From contig JAKLJX010000012.1 of assembly GCA_023150945.1 (NCBI GenBank), positions 1 to 52,026 on the forward strand: 52,026 bases of DNA. The letters run 5' to 3'. Source of the DNA: a bacterium. GTDB lineage: Bacteria; Zhuqueibacterota; Zhuqueibacteria; Zhuqueibacterales; Zhuqueibacteraceae. The notes beneath the pieces were generated by a model. The model ran no database searches. It saw nothing but the letters and a program-made list of their open reading frames with translations, and was not told the origin of the DNA. Positions 33,928-42,511 of the stretch are shown piece after piece (the stretch's first letter is position 1; every line of letters starts with the position of its first letter). The translations under genes were made by a program, and so were the position numbers.

Positions 33928-36003
33928 ATGATCGCCAGACCCAATTTTCACGTCACCCTCTGCCGATTGCTCAGAACGCTTGCCCCCGCCGCTCATGCCG
34001 GTGCCGCATTATCCGCCGTGGCGATGTGCGGCCTGCTGGCCGCCTGCGAACGCAAGCCGCCGGCAAAGGACATCAGCTCGATGCCCGGTCGCGCCGCCAC
34101 CTGGGCCGGCACGGAAGCATGCCGGCCATGCCATTTCGAGCTGTATCAGGGCTTCAAGCACACCGGCATGGGTCGCAGCTTTGGCCGCATTGATTCCGCG
34201 TTGGTGGCGCCGCTGGTGGCGGCCGCCGGTGTCGTGCATGAGCCGCAGTCGGATTTCTCCTATTCCGTGCGCATGGCCGGCGGCCGGCTGTTCATACGTG
34301 AATTCCGGCAGGATGAGGCCGGCCGCCTTCACTTTGAGCAGGAGCGGCCCGCCGCCTATCAAATCGGCAGCGGCAATCACACCTTGAGCTTCATCGAGAA
34401 CCGCAACGGCTACCTGTTTGAAATGCCGCTGACCTACTATGCGCTGCGAAAGCTGTGGGACATGAGTCCGGGCTATCGTGCGAACAACTGGCGCTTCGAC
34501 CGGCCGATCAGCGCGACGTGCATGAACTGCCATAACGCGCCGACCGCAGTCACGCCGCAAACCGAGAATCACTTTGCGCAGGTGCCGCTGAGCATCGGCT
34601 GTGAGAATTGCCACGGCCCGGCGAGTGAGCATGTGGCAATCGCGCGGCAAGGCCATTTTTCGACGGAGGGTGTGCTCAATCCCCTCAATCTGAGTCGCGA
34701 CCTGCAGATGGACATTTGCCAGCGCTGCCACCTCGAAGGCTTGAGCGTGTGGCACGACCACGTCACCCCGGAGCAAGTGCAGATCGGCCGGCCGCTGACG
34801 GCATTCAAAGCCGTGTTTGCCCAGGGCGGCGCGCATGAGAGTGAGCACGAATTCGGCATTGCATCGCAGGCTGACCGGCTGCGCCAGAGCGCGTGCTTCC
34901 AGAAGAGCGGCACGCTCACCTGCACCACCTGCCATGATCCGCACGAAAGTCCGCGCGTTTCCGGCCGGGAGGAATTCAACGACACCTGCCGCGGCTGCCA
35001 CAATTCGCCGGGTGAAGTGCAGTGCGGCATGGCTGCCGCGCCGGCGCAGGATTGTGTCGGCTGCCACATGAAAGCCGGCGGCACGCGCGACATTCCGCAC
35101 GTTCATTTCACCGATCATTACATTCGCAAACTGCCGGCTGCCGCCGATGCGGCCAATCGATCCAACCTGCCCGCGGTGCCGCCGCTGCTGCCGATGTTGC
35201 AGGCCGGCGAGCCCGCGGAGCAACTCATGCAACGAGGGCTGGCTTATTTTCAATTTCATCAAACCATGATTGCCGCGCCGGCCTATTTGGACAGCGCGAT
35301 TGCTTTGCTCACCGCTGCCAAGCGACAACAGGCACAGCGCCAGGACGGTGAAGATGATTACGCGCTCGGCGGCGCCTATTTTCTCAAAGGCCAGCTTGCG
35401 CTCGCGGAAGCCGCACTGCGGGAAGCGGTGCGCCGCAATCCCAAGCACGGCCGCGCTTATTACGTTCTGGGAAATGTGCTGCTGCCGGCGCAGCGTCACG
35501 AGGAAGCGCTGCAGGCCTTTGCCCTGGGGCAGCAAGCCCAGCCGCTCTTTCTGGAAAATTATCTCGGACTGGCGCAGGCGCAAATGGCCTCCGGCAGTTT
35601 CGATGCCGCCGCCGCCAATTTGGCGCAGGTCATCGTGCAGGACTCGCTGTCCTTTCCCGAGGCCTTCTACTATTATGGCCAGATCGCGCACAACCGCCGG
35701 GAGTTTGCAGCGGCGCGCAGCTTCTATCGCCGGGCGCTGGCGCGCAATCCCGACATGATCCTGGCGTGGCTGAACACCGGCGCGACACACGTCTTCGAAC
35801 AGAACTGGCGCGCGGCAATCGCCTGTTTTGACGCCATCCTGCAGCGCTTGCCCGACCACGTGCCGGCGTTGATGAACAAGGCCGTGTGCTTGAGGAATCT
35901 GGGCGAGAACAAGGCGGCCCGGACGATCGTAAACCGCGTGCTCACCCTCGAACCTCACAATCAAAACGCGCAGAATCTCCTGGCTGAACTGGCGGCGCGC
36001 TGA
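33928..36003 (+). CDS. Seven-haem c-type cytochrome with TPR domain, lipoprotein
   Basis: The 691-residue protein has a signal peptide ending in CGLLAAC, with Cys40 as probable lipid anchor. Between about residues 65 and 380 are seven CxxCH haem sites: CRPCH, CMNCH, CENCH, CQRCH, CTTCH, CRGCH and CVGCH. The C-terminal third (about 430-690) is TPR-like, with repeats such as HGRAYYVLGNVLLPAQRHEE and EAFYYYGQIAHNRREFAAAR. Cytochrome/TPR fusions of this sort are common in metagenomic genomes and presumed to transfer electrons or bind partners in the periplasm. The electron donor and acceptor are unknown. Confidence 0.85.
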   Translation: MIARPNFHVTLCRLLRTLAPAAHAGAALSAVAMCGLLAACERKPPAKDISSMPGRAATWAGTEACRPCHFELYQGFKHTGMGRSFGRIDSALVAPLVAAAGVVHEPQSDFSYSVRMAGGRLFIREFRQDEAGRLHFEQERPAAYQIGSGNHTLSFIENRNGYLFEMPLTYYALRKLWDMSPGYRANNWRFDRPISATCMNCHNAPTAVTPQTENHFAQVPLSIGCENCHGPASEHVAIARQGHFSTEGVLNPLNLSRDLQMDICQRCHLEGLSVWHDHVTPEQVQIGRPLTAFKAVFAQGGAHESEHEFGIASQADRLRQSACFQKSGTLTCTTCHDPHESPRVSGREEFNDTCRGCHNSPGEVQCGMAAAPAQDCVGCHMKAGGTRDIPHVHFTDHYIRKLPAAADAANRSNLPAVPPLLPMLQAGEPAEQLMQRGLAYFQFHQTMIAAPAYLDSAIALLTAAKRQQAQRQDGEDDYALGGAYFLKGQLALAEAALREAVRRNPKHGRAYYVLGNVLLPAQRHEEALQAFALGQQAQPLFLENYLGLAQAQMASGSFDAAAANLAQVIVQDSLSFPEAFYYYGQIAHNRREFAAARSFYRRALARNPDMILAWLNTGATHVFEQNWRAAIACFDAILQRLPDHVPALMNKAVCLRNLGENKAARTIVNRVLTLEPHNQNAQNLLAELAAR

Positions 36004-36104
36004 GCCGCGGCGCCGTTCCAGCCTTGGGTCTGCCTTTTCATAAACCGGAAATGAAGCGGGATCGAGTGAACGTCTCTCTGTCAAGCGACAGAAACGGATG
36101 CCAA

Positions 36105-37910
36105 ATGAATGCACAGACCATGCTGTTGCTGCTTCTGTTTGCCGGTTGGATGAGCGCCTGCCGGGCGCAGTCTCCAGCGGCGCCGGTGCATGTGCCGCAG
36201 TGGGCGCAGGGCGCTGTGTGGTATCAAATCTTTCCGGAACGCTTCCGCAACGGCGATCCCGGCAATGACCCGACCGTCTCGCGCAGCCTCGGCCACAACC
36301 GGGCCGCGGAGTGGCAACTCTCGCCGTGGACTTCGAATTGGTACAAGCTGCAGCCCTGGGAACGCCGGCACAGCAGCGACTTCTACGCCGAGAACGTGTT
36401 CAATCGCATGTACGGCGGCGATCTCGCCGGCGTCATCGCCAAGCTCGATTATCTCGCCGATCTCGGCGTCACCGCGCTTTACTTCACTCCGATCTTCGAA
36501 TCGCCCTCCTCGCACAAATACGACGCCAGCACCTGGCATCACATCGAAGCGGATTTCGGCCACAACCGCGACGCTGATCTTGCACTCATGCGCGCCGAGA
36601 AAAAAGACACCACGGCCTGGGCCTGGTCGAGCGCCGACAGCGTCTTTCTCGAATTAATCAAGCAGGCGCATGCCCGTGGCTTGCGGGTGGTGATCGATGG
36701 CGCCTTCAATCATGTCGGCCGCGAATTCTGGGCGTTTCAGGACGTGATCGCACAGCAAGCCAAATCGAAATACGCGGAGTGGTTCACCGTCGAGAGGTGG
36801 GACGATCCCGCCACCGCCGCGGACGAGATGAAATACGATTGCTGGTGGGACGTTTGGACCCTGCCGGAATTCCGCGAAGATGAGAACGGCTTGCCGGCGG
36901 GAGTGAAGGCGTATGCCTGGGCCATCACCCGGCGCTGGATGGATCCCAACGGCGACGGCAATCCCGCCGACGGCGTGGACGGCTGGCGCCTCGATGCCAC
37001 CAAAGATGTGACCCCGGCCTTTTGGCGCGAATGGTGCGCCTACACCCGCCAGCTCAATCCCGAAGTCTATCTTTCCGCGGAAATTTGGGACGAGGCGCCG
37101 CATTGGATCAGCAACGAGATGTTCAACTCGGTGATGAATTATCCGCTCGCGTATGCGGTGATGAAATTCTTCATCAATCAGCAGCGCGCGACGCTGTCGC
37201 CGCCGCAGTTTCAGGAAGAATTGGCGCGCCTGCTCAAGCTCTATCCCGAAAGCGTGAGTTTGGGTTTGATGAACCTGGTGAACACGCACGATACCGATCG
37301 CCTCGCCAGCATGATCTGCAATCCGGACTTGGATTATGATCAGCGACGCTCGCCGCGCTACAATCCCAACTATGATCCCACCCAACCCGGCGCGGCCGCG
37401 GTGCAGGTGCAGAAGATGATCGTGGCGTTTCAAGCGACGTTCCCCGGCTCACCGTTGCTCTTCTATGGCGATGAAGCCGGCATGTGGGGCGCCGACGATC
37501 CCGATTGCCGCAAGCCGATGGTGTGGCCGGAATTCGAGTATGAGCCGGAAACTTATAAGGCCATCGGCCGGCAGGCGCCGGCGGCGGCGGTGCAGTTCGA
37601 TCATGATCTGCACCGGCACTATCGCGCGCTGCTGCGCTTGCGGCGCGAGCATCCGGCTTTGCGCCTCGGCGCGTGGCAGCCACTGCCGGCGGAGGAGGCG
37701 CAAGGGTTGTGGGGTTTTGCGCGGCAGACGCAGGGTGACACCGTGCTGGCTTACTTCAATCTCGGGCAGCAGGAACAAACCCTCACGCTGCCGGCCGCTG
37801 CCACCACGTGGCAGGACGTTCTGCAAAACAAAATCACCGCCACTGCGGGCGGCGGCAGCAGCCTTGCGCTGCCGGCCAAAACCGCGGCCGTTCTGGTGCG
37901 CAAGAATTGA
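36105..37910 (+). CDS. Exported GH13 alpha-amylase family glycosidase
   Basis: The 601-residue protein starts MNAQTMLLLLLFAGWMSAC, a lipoprotein-type signal. The TIM-barrel GH13 motifs are VVIDGAFNHVG, DGWRLDATKDV (nucleophile Asp about 297), YLSAEIWDEA (acid/base Glu about 326) and LVNTHDTDRLAS (third Asp about 396). An early WYQIFPERFRNGD is typical of neopullulanase/cyclomaltodextrinase-type enzymes, followed by a C-terminal beta domain (VLAYFNLGQQEQTLTLPA). It should cleave alpha-1,4 glucans outside the inner membrane. An in-frame start at 36024 would precede the signal by 27 residues. Confidence 0.9.
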   Translation: MNAQTMLLLLLFAGWMSACRAQSPAAPVHVPQWAQGAVWYQIFPERFRNGDPGNDPTVSRSLGHNRAAEWQLSPWTSNWYKLQPWERRHSSDFYAENVFNRMYGGDLAGVIAKLDYLADLGVTALYFTPIFESPSSHKYDASTWHHIEADFGHNRDADLALMRAEKKDTTAWAWSSADSVFLELIKQAHARGLRVVIDGAFNHVGREFWAFQDVIAQQAKSKYAEWFTVERWDDPATAADEMKYDCWWDVWTLPEFREDENGLPAGVKAYAWAITRRWMDPNGDGNPADGVDGWRLDATKDVTPAFWREWCAYTRQLNPEVYLSAEIWDEAPHWISNEMFNSVMNYPLAYAVMKFFINQQRATLSPPQFQEELARLLKLYPESVSLGLMNLVNTHDTDRLASMICNPDLDYDQRRSPRYNPNYDPTQPGAAAVQVQKMIVAFQATFPGSPLLFYGDEAGMWGADDPDCRKPMVWPEFEYEPETYKAIGRQAPAAAVQFDHDLHRHYRALLRLRREHPALRLGAWQPLPAEEAQGLWGFARQTQGDTVLAYFNLGQQEQTLTLPAAATTWQDVLQNKITATAGGGSSLALPAKTAAVLVRKN

Positions 37911-37966
37911 ATTGCAGCCGGCATCGTTTCACCACGCCTGAGTGTTTGCCGCCAGTCTCACCACTC

Positions 37967-38096
37967 AATGCCTCAGTTACCGGGGGCGTCATATTGATCA
38001 GCAACGGTTGCACCGTTGCTTTTGGCGCCTGGAGCCGGGCATGGAGATGCCGCGGCACAGCCGTGGCGGATCATCCCCACCAATAACTGAGGCATT
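37967..38096. repeat. Small inverted-repeat element
   Basis: The 130-bp unit has perfect 13-bp ends AATGCCTCAGTTA and TAACTGAGGCATT. Inside are a 7-bp stem GCAACGG-TTGCA-CCGTTGC and GCCGCGGC-ACA-GCCGTGGC. The 245 bases between the GH13 gene and the HAD gene hold little else. It differs in sequence from the 270-bp elements but has the same style: ends plus inner hairpins. Confidence 0.75.
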
Positions 38097-38155
38097 ACCT
38101 CGCCACCGGCCATTTTGCGGCTTGCCTTCCCGGGCATTTTTGCCTATCTTTTCAC

Positions 38156-38791
38156 ATGATTATCTGCTCGGATTTTGACGGCACCATTGCACAAAACGAT
38201 GTCGGCAGTTTGTTGGCCCGCACTTTCGGCGACCCGGTGGTCTGTCAACGTTGCGTCGCCTCCTGGAAAAGCGGCGAGATCAGCTCGCGGGAATGCCAGG
38301 AGCAAGAGCTGGCCACGGTGCGGGTAACGCCCGCCGCGCTGGCGGAACTCTGCGCGCAGCAGGCATTGAGTCCCGGGTTTGCAGAATTCGTCGCGCTGTG
38401 CCGTGGCCGCGGCTGGCCGCTGATCGTGCTGAGCGACGGCTTCGATTTCTACATCCGGCAGATCCTCGCCCGCCATGGTTTGGAACTCCCGCTCGTGAGC
38501 AACCATCTGCATTTCATTCCCCCTGATCGTGTGGCTGCCGACTTTCCCTATTGGCAGCACACCTGCGGCCGCTGCGGCAATTGCAAGGGCTATCACGTGC
38601 GCCGCTTGCGCCGGCCGGGCGAGCAAATGGTCTATATCGGCGACGGCTATTCCGATCGCTGTGGCGCCGCCGAGGCCGAGCTGATTTTTGCCAAACATGA
38701 TCTGGCCGAGTGGTGCCAGACGAACCGGGCGGCCTATCACGCCTACGAAGATTTCCATGCGATTGCCAGGGTGTTAGCACAACGATCATGA
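38156..38791 (+). CDS. HAD-superfamily phosphatase, MtnX/SerB-like
   Basis: The 211-residue protein carries all four HAD motifs: DFDGTIA with the nucleophile Asp at residue 6, VLSDGFDFYI (motif II Ser), a Lys in NCKGYHV (motif III), and VYIGDGYSDRCGA (motif IV). It resembles MtnX (2-hydroxy-3-keto-5-methylthiopentenyl-1-phosphate phosphatase) and phosphoserine phosphatase-like proteins. The CGRCGNCKG cluster is a feature of MtnX-like members. The substrate is not certain from sequence, since no other methionine-salvage gene is here. It overlaps the next gene by four bases. Confidence 0.85.
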   Translation: MIICSDFDGTIAQNDVGSLLARTFGDPVVCQRCVASWKSGEISSRECQEQELATVRVTPAALAELCAQQALSPGFAEFVALCRGRGWPLIVLSDGFDFYIRQILARHGLELPLVSNHLHFIPPDRVAADFPYWQHTCGRCGNCKGYHVRRLRRPGEQMVYIGDGYSDRCGAAEAELIFAKHDLAEWCQTNRAAYHAYEDFHAIARVLAQRS

Positions 38792-40236
38792 CAATTCTGC
38801 GCGACTTTCCCATTCTCAAAACCATCGGTGAATTTGCCGACCGGCAGGGCTGTGCCGTTTATTTGGTGGGCGGCTTTGTGCGCGACTATCTTTTGCGGCG
38901 GCTGAACGAAGAGGCGAATCGCAATGAAATGGATTTCGTCATTGTCGGCAACGGCATTCAATTCGCCACGGCCCTGGCGCGCCACCTGAAAGCGCCCAAG
39001 CCCACAGTGTTTCAGAAATTCGGCACCGCCATGCTGCACTGGCAGGAGCGCCGGCTGGAGTTCGTGGGCGCGCGCAAGGAAAGCTATCGCGGCGACTCGC
39101 GCAAACCGGAGGTAGCGCCGGCGGATTTGCCCGCGGATCTCGCCCGCCGCGATTTCACCATCAACGCGATGGCGGTTGGGTTGCACGCCGCCGAGGCCGG
39201 CCGGCTGATCGATCCCCACGACGGCCGCCGCGCCCTCGCCGAAAAAGTAATTCGCACGCCGCTCGAGCCGCAGGCCACGTTCAACGATGATCCGCTGCGC
39301 ATTCTGCGCGGTATTCGCTTCGCGACGCAACTGCAGTTCAGCGTTGCGCCCGGCACGTTTGCGGCGATGCAGGCGATGCGCGAGCGGCTGCGCATCATTT
39401 CCCAGGAGCGTATCACCGAGGAGCTGCTCAAGATCATGGCCGCGCCCAAGCCCTCCCTCGGTTTCAACCTGCTCGACCAGGCGGGCGTGCTCGAGATCGT
39501 TCTGCCGGAGCTGCTGGAGCTGAAGGGCGTGGAGGAATATGCCGGCTATCAGCACAAGGACGTGTTCAATCACACACTGATGGTGTTGAATAATCTCTGC
39601 CGCGTTTCAGAAAAGATGCCGCTGCGGCTGGCGGCGTTGTTGCACGACATTGCCAAGCCGCGCACCAAGGAATTCAAGCCCGGCAAAGGCTGGACCTTTC
39701 ACGGCCATGAGGAAGTCGGCGGCCGCATGATCCCTGCAATTTTCCGCCGCCTGAAACTGCCGATGGAATGGGCCGCCTACGTGCAAAAGCTCACCCGCTT
39801 GCATCTCCGGCCGATCGCGTTGACCGAGGAAGCCTGCACCGATTCGGCCTACCGGCGCTTGTTGTTTCAAGCAGGCGAAGATTTGGAGGATTTGCTGACG
39901 CTGTGCCGGTCGGACATCACTTCCGGCAACCCGCAACGCCGCAAGCAGCATCTCGAGAATTTTGACTTCGTGGTGCAACGCCTGCAGGAAGTCGAAGAGA
40001 AGGATCGCATGCGTGCGTTTCAATCGCCGGTGCGAGGCGAGGAGATCATGGCCCTGTGCGGCCTCGCACCCGGGCCGCTGGTGGGCAAGTTGAAGACCGC
40101 CATCGAAGAGGCGATTCTCGATGGCCTCATTCCCAATGAGCATGATGCGGCCCGCGCTTATCTGTTGCAGATCAAGGATCAAATCCTGGCGGACAGCAAT
40201 CGGACGGATGGAAAACATCCGGAAACTTTTGATTGA
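38788..40236 (+). CDS. CCA-adding-type tRNA nucleotidyltransferase/poly(A) polymerase with HD domain
   Basis: The 482-residue protein starts at the ATG of an ATGA overlap with the HAD gene; earlier in-frame starts run through it. The nucleotidyltransferase domain has VYLVGGFVRDYLL, the metal pair EMDFVIV, and RRDFTINAMAV. The RNA-binding middle is ILRGIRFATQLQF. An HD phosphohydrolase-like segment follows: HKDVFNHTLMVL, LAALLHDIAKPRTK and FHGHEEVGGRM. Such enzymes add or repair the CCA end of tRNAs, and the HD part resembles bacterial CCA-HD proteins. Poly(A) polymerase cannot be excluded. Confidence 0.93.
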   Translation: MTILRDFPILKTIGEFADRQGCAVYLVGGFVRDYLLRRLNEEANRNEMDFVIVGNGIQFATALARHLKAPKPTVFQKFGTAMLHWQERRLEFVGARKESYRGDSRKPEVAPADLPADLARRDFTINAMAVGLHAAEAGRLIDPHDGRRALAEKVIRTPLEPQATFNDDPLRILRGIRFATQLQFSVAPGTFAAMQAMRERLRIISQERITEELLKIMAAPKPSLGFNLLDQAGVLEIVLPELLELKGVEEYAGYQHKDVFNHTLMVLNNLCRVSEKMPLRLAALLHDIAKPRTKEFKPGKGWTFHGHEEVGGRMIPAIFRRLKLPMEWAAYVQKLTRLHLRPIALTEEACTDSAYRRLLFQAGEDLEDLLTLCRSDITSGNPQRRKQHLENFDFVVQRLQEVEEKDRMRAFQSPVRGEEIMALCGLAPGPLVGKLKTAIEEAILDGLIPNEHDAARAYLLQIKDQILADSNRTDGKHPETFD

Positions 40237-40291
40237 ATCGTCCGTCTCAATCCGTTGTTTTTGAACCTCAAAGCTGCCAGAGGGAGGAAAA

Positions 40292-40999
40292 ATGAATTAT
40301 GCTGATGCCGGCGTGAATGCCCCCGTTTCCCCGAAACCCCTGGGGGTTTTTGAACGCTTCATTGGGGTGTTTACCTCGCCTGCGGCGACGATGCGGGACA
40401 TCGCCGCGCATCCCACGTGGCTCCCGCCCATGATCATTGCGGTGCTGGTCGCTCTGGTGTTTTCCATTTTTTCACAGGACTTAATCCTCGAACGCCAGCG
40501 CACCGAGGTCAGAAAGCGCAATCCCGAAATGACCGAACAACAGCTCGCCGTGATGGAGAAGATGACCAAGATCTCCACGCCCATCATGGCGGTGGTGATG
40601 ACCCCGATCGTCTATCTGCTGATCGGCGGCGTTTTGCTGTTCACCGGCAACGTCCTGCTGGGCGGCGAGGCCAAATTCAAGACCCTTTTTGCCACGGCCT
40701 CGTGGAGCGGCGTGATCTCGGTCTTGAGCACGCTCATCAACGCGCCGGTGATGAAAGCGCGCGGCGTGTTGGAGAGCGCAACCAGTCTGGCGTTTTTGCT
40801 GCCGCCGGAGGACAACCAGACCCCGCTCTATTTTTTGCTGTCGCAGATTGATTTGTTCACCCTCTGGTGGGTGGTCGTGCTCGGCTTCGGATTCGCCGCC
40901 GCCTACAAACTCACCACCCAGAAAAGCATGACCGTGCTGTTCATTTGGTGGGCCGCGCTGGCGGCGGTCGGATTCGGTGTCAAAATGATGTTCCGTTGA
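40292..40999 (+). CDS. YIP1-family membrane protein
   Basis: The 235-residue protein has a hydrophilic N-terminus (RFIGVFTSPAATMRDIAAHP, a YIP1 pattern) and four to five membrane segments, including MIIAVLVALVFSIF, MAVVMTPIVYLLIGGVLLF, LFTLWWVVVLGFGFAAAYKL and LFIWWAALAAVGFG. The strong GGGAGG site sits four bases before the ATG. It starts the efflux operon, 24 bases before tolC, and YIP1 proteins often stand beside such operons in related genomes. Function is unknown. Confidence 0.8.
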   Translation: MNYADAGVNAPVSPKPLGVFERFIGVFTSPAATMRDIAAHPTWLPPMIIAVLVALVFSIFSQDLILERQRTEVRKRNPEMTEQQLAVMEKMTKISTPIMAVVMTPIVYLLIGGVLLFTGNVLLGGEAKFKTLFATASWSGVISVLSTLINAPVMKARGVLESATSLAFLLPPEDNQTPLYFLLSQIDLFTLWWVVVLGFGFAAAYKLTTQKSMTVLFIWWAALAAVGFGVKMMFR

Positions 41000-41023
41000 A
41001 CGAAGAAACGAAGGAGAGTTGCG

Positions 41024-42394
41024 GTGATCATGAAACAAAAATTGGCGTTACTCTGCGGCGCACTGCTGGCGCTGGTGACCGCGGGCTGGGCGCAAAACGG
41101 CAAACCCATGACGCTGCAGGAGTGCATCACCGTGGCCCTGCGCGGCAACTCGGCATTGTTGAATTCCGAGCGCCGGTACCGCATCGCCGGCACGGACGTG
41201 CAGCGCGCGCGCGCCGGAATCCTGCCTGCGATGGACCTGTCGCTGTCCTCGGGCCGCTTCCGGCAGGGCTCTCGCACCCGGTTAGGAGACGTGCTGGTTG
41301 GGTTTGATCCGGTCACCGGCCAGGCCGTTTACGAGCGCCGCACTTTGACGCAGGCCGGATTCAGCACGCCCGATCACTCCGCCCAAATTTCATTGTCCGT
41401 GCCGCTGTTTGATTTCGGCGCGAATTGGAACCGCATCCGGCAGGCGGGAGCCGCCGAGGATGCCAGCGCCAAAACTTACGCCTCGTCCCGGCAGAACACG
41501 ATCCTGACCGTGCACCAGCGTTACTTTGGCTACCTGAAGGAGCGCCAGCTTCTGGCGGTCTACGAAGATGCCGTGAAGCTGAGTGAAGAGCAGCTCAAGC
41601 GCACCGAAAGCATGTACGAGATCGGCTCGGTGGCGCAGGGCGACGTCTTTCGCCAGCGCACGCAGCTCGGCAACGATCGCATTAATCTCATCACCCAGCA
41701 GAATCAGGTGCGCAATGCCCGCTCGCTGTTGAATGTCGCCATGGGCCGGCCGCCGGAGGCGGAGTTGGAAATCGTCGATATGGAGACCCTGCCGGAAGCG
41801 CGCGAATACACGCTGGACGAGGTGCTCAAGGTGGCGGTCGATAAAAATCCCGATCTGCAGAGCTACAAGTTTCAAATGCGCAGCGCGGAAATCGGCAAAA
41901 GCCTCGCGCGCTCCACCTTCCTGCCGAGCTTCTCTTTTTCCGGCGGTTATCGCCGCAGCCACAATGAATTCGAACGCGTCTATTCCGGCTTCGACAAGAA
42001 CTGGAACGCCTCGGCCGGCATCGACATGCGTTTGAACCTGTTCAACGGCTTTTCGGACAAAGCCACGCTCGAACGCGAAAGCTTGAACTATCGCATCGCC
42101 GAAGAGGACTACACCGACCGCCTGCGCAACATCCGGCTGGAAGCCGAGCAGGCGTTGCTCAGCCTGCAGGCTTGGAAGGAAATCACCGCGATCAACTCGG
42201 ACAACCTGAACTCGGCGCAGGAGGATCTGCGCCTGGCGCAGGAGCGCTATCGCGTGGGCGCCGGCACGCTGCTGGACATCATCAACGCCCAGACCAACCT
42301 GACGCGCGCGCGCGGCACGCTGGTGCGGGCGAAATATGACAGCATGATTGCTTATGCCCAGTTGAAGAACAGCATGGGCACGCTGGAGCAGTAA
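41024..42394 (+). CDS. TolC-family outer-membrane efflux protein
   Basis: The 456-residue protein starts at GTG with AAGGAG seven bases upstream (an ATG two codons on is less well placed). A signal peptide MIMKQKLALLCGALLALVTA is followed by MTLQECITVALRGN, the repeated OEP helical hairpins (LKRTESMYEIGSVAQGDVFR; LRLAQERYRVGAGTLLDIIN) and beta segments such as SFSGGYRR and GIDMRLNLF. Two internally repeated OEP halves form the trimeric channel-tunnel across outer membrane and periplasm. It feeds the ABC exporter encoded downstream. Confidence 0.93.
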   Translation: MIMKQKLALLCGALLALVTAGWAQNGKPMTLQECITVALRGNSALLNSERRYRIAGTDVQRARAGILPAMDLSLSSGRFRQGSRTRLGDVLVGFDPVTGQAVYERRTLTQAGFSTPDHSAQISLSVPLFDFGANWNRIRQAGAAEDASAKTYASSRQNTILTVHQRYFGYLKERQLLAVYEDAVKLSEEQLKRTESMYEIGSVAQGDVFRQRTQLGNDRINLITQQNQVRNARSLLNVAMGRPPEAELEIVDMETLPEAREYTLDEVLKVAVDKNPDLQSYKFQMRSAEIGKSLARSTFLPSFSFSGGYRRSHNEFERVYSGFDKNWNASAGIDMRLNLFNGFSDKATLERESLNYRIAEEDYTDRLRNIRLEAEQALLSLQAWKEITAINSDNLNSAQEDLRLAQERYRVGAGTLLDIINAQTNLTRARGTLVRAKYDSMIAYAQLKNSMGTLEQ

Positions 42395-42431
42395 CTGCCG
42401 GCCCGGCGCCGGTAAAGCGGTGCGTGTGACG

Positions 42432-42456
42432 CCGCCGGTCCGTCCTGGGCCGGCGG
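42432..42456 (+). other. Hairpin between tolC and adaptor gene
   Basis: CCGCCGG and CCGGCGG pair perfectly around 11 bases. No T run follows. It may set the relative amounts of the two messages through mRNA stability. Confidence 0.35.
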
Positions 42457-42511
42457 TGCCGGGCGCCAGTCAGCCGCTCAAAGAAGTTCCCTCTGTGAGA
42501 AGGAAGCCGTT

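Noticed and set aside
34009-36114. A 701-codon minus-strand open frame opposite the haem protein
   Set aside because: The plus-strand frame has a lipoprotein signal, seven CxxCH sites and TPRs, so the reverse frame is a shadow.
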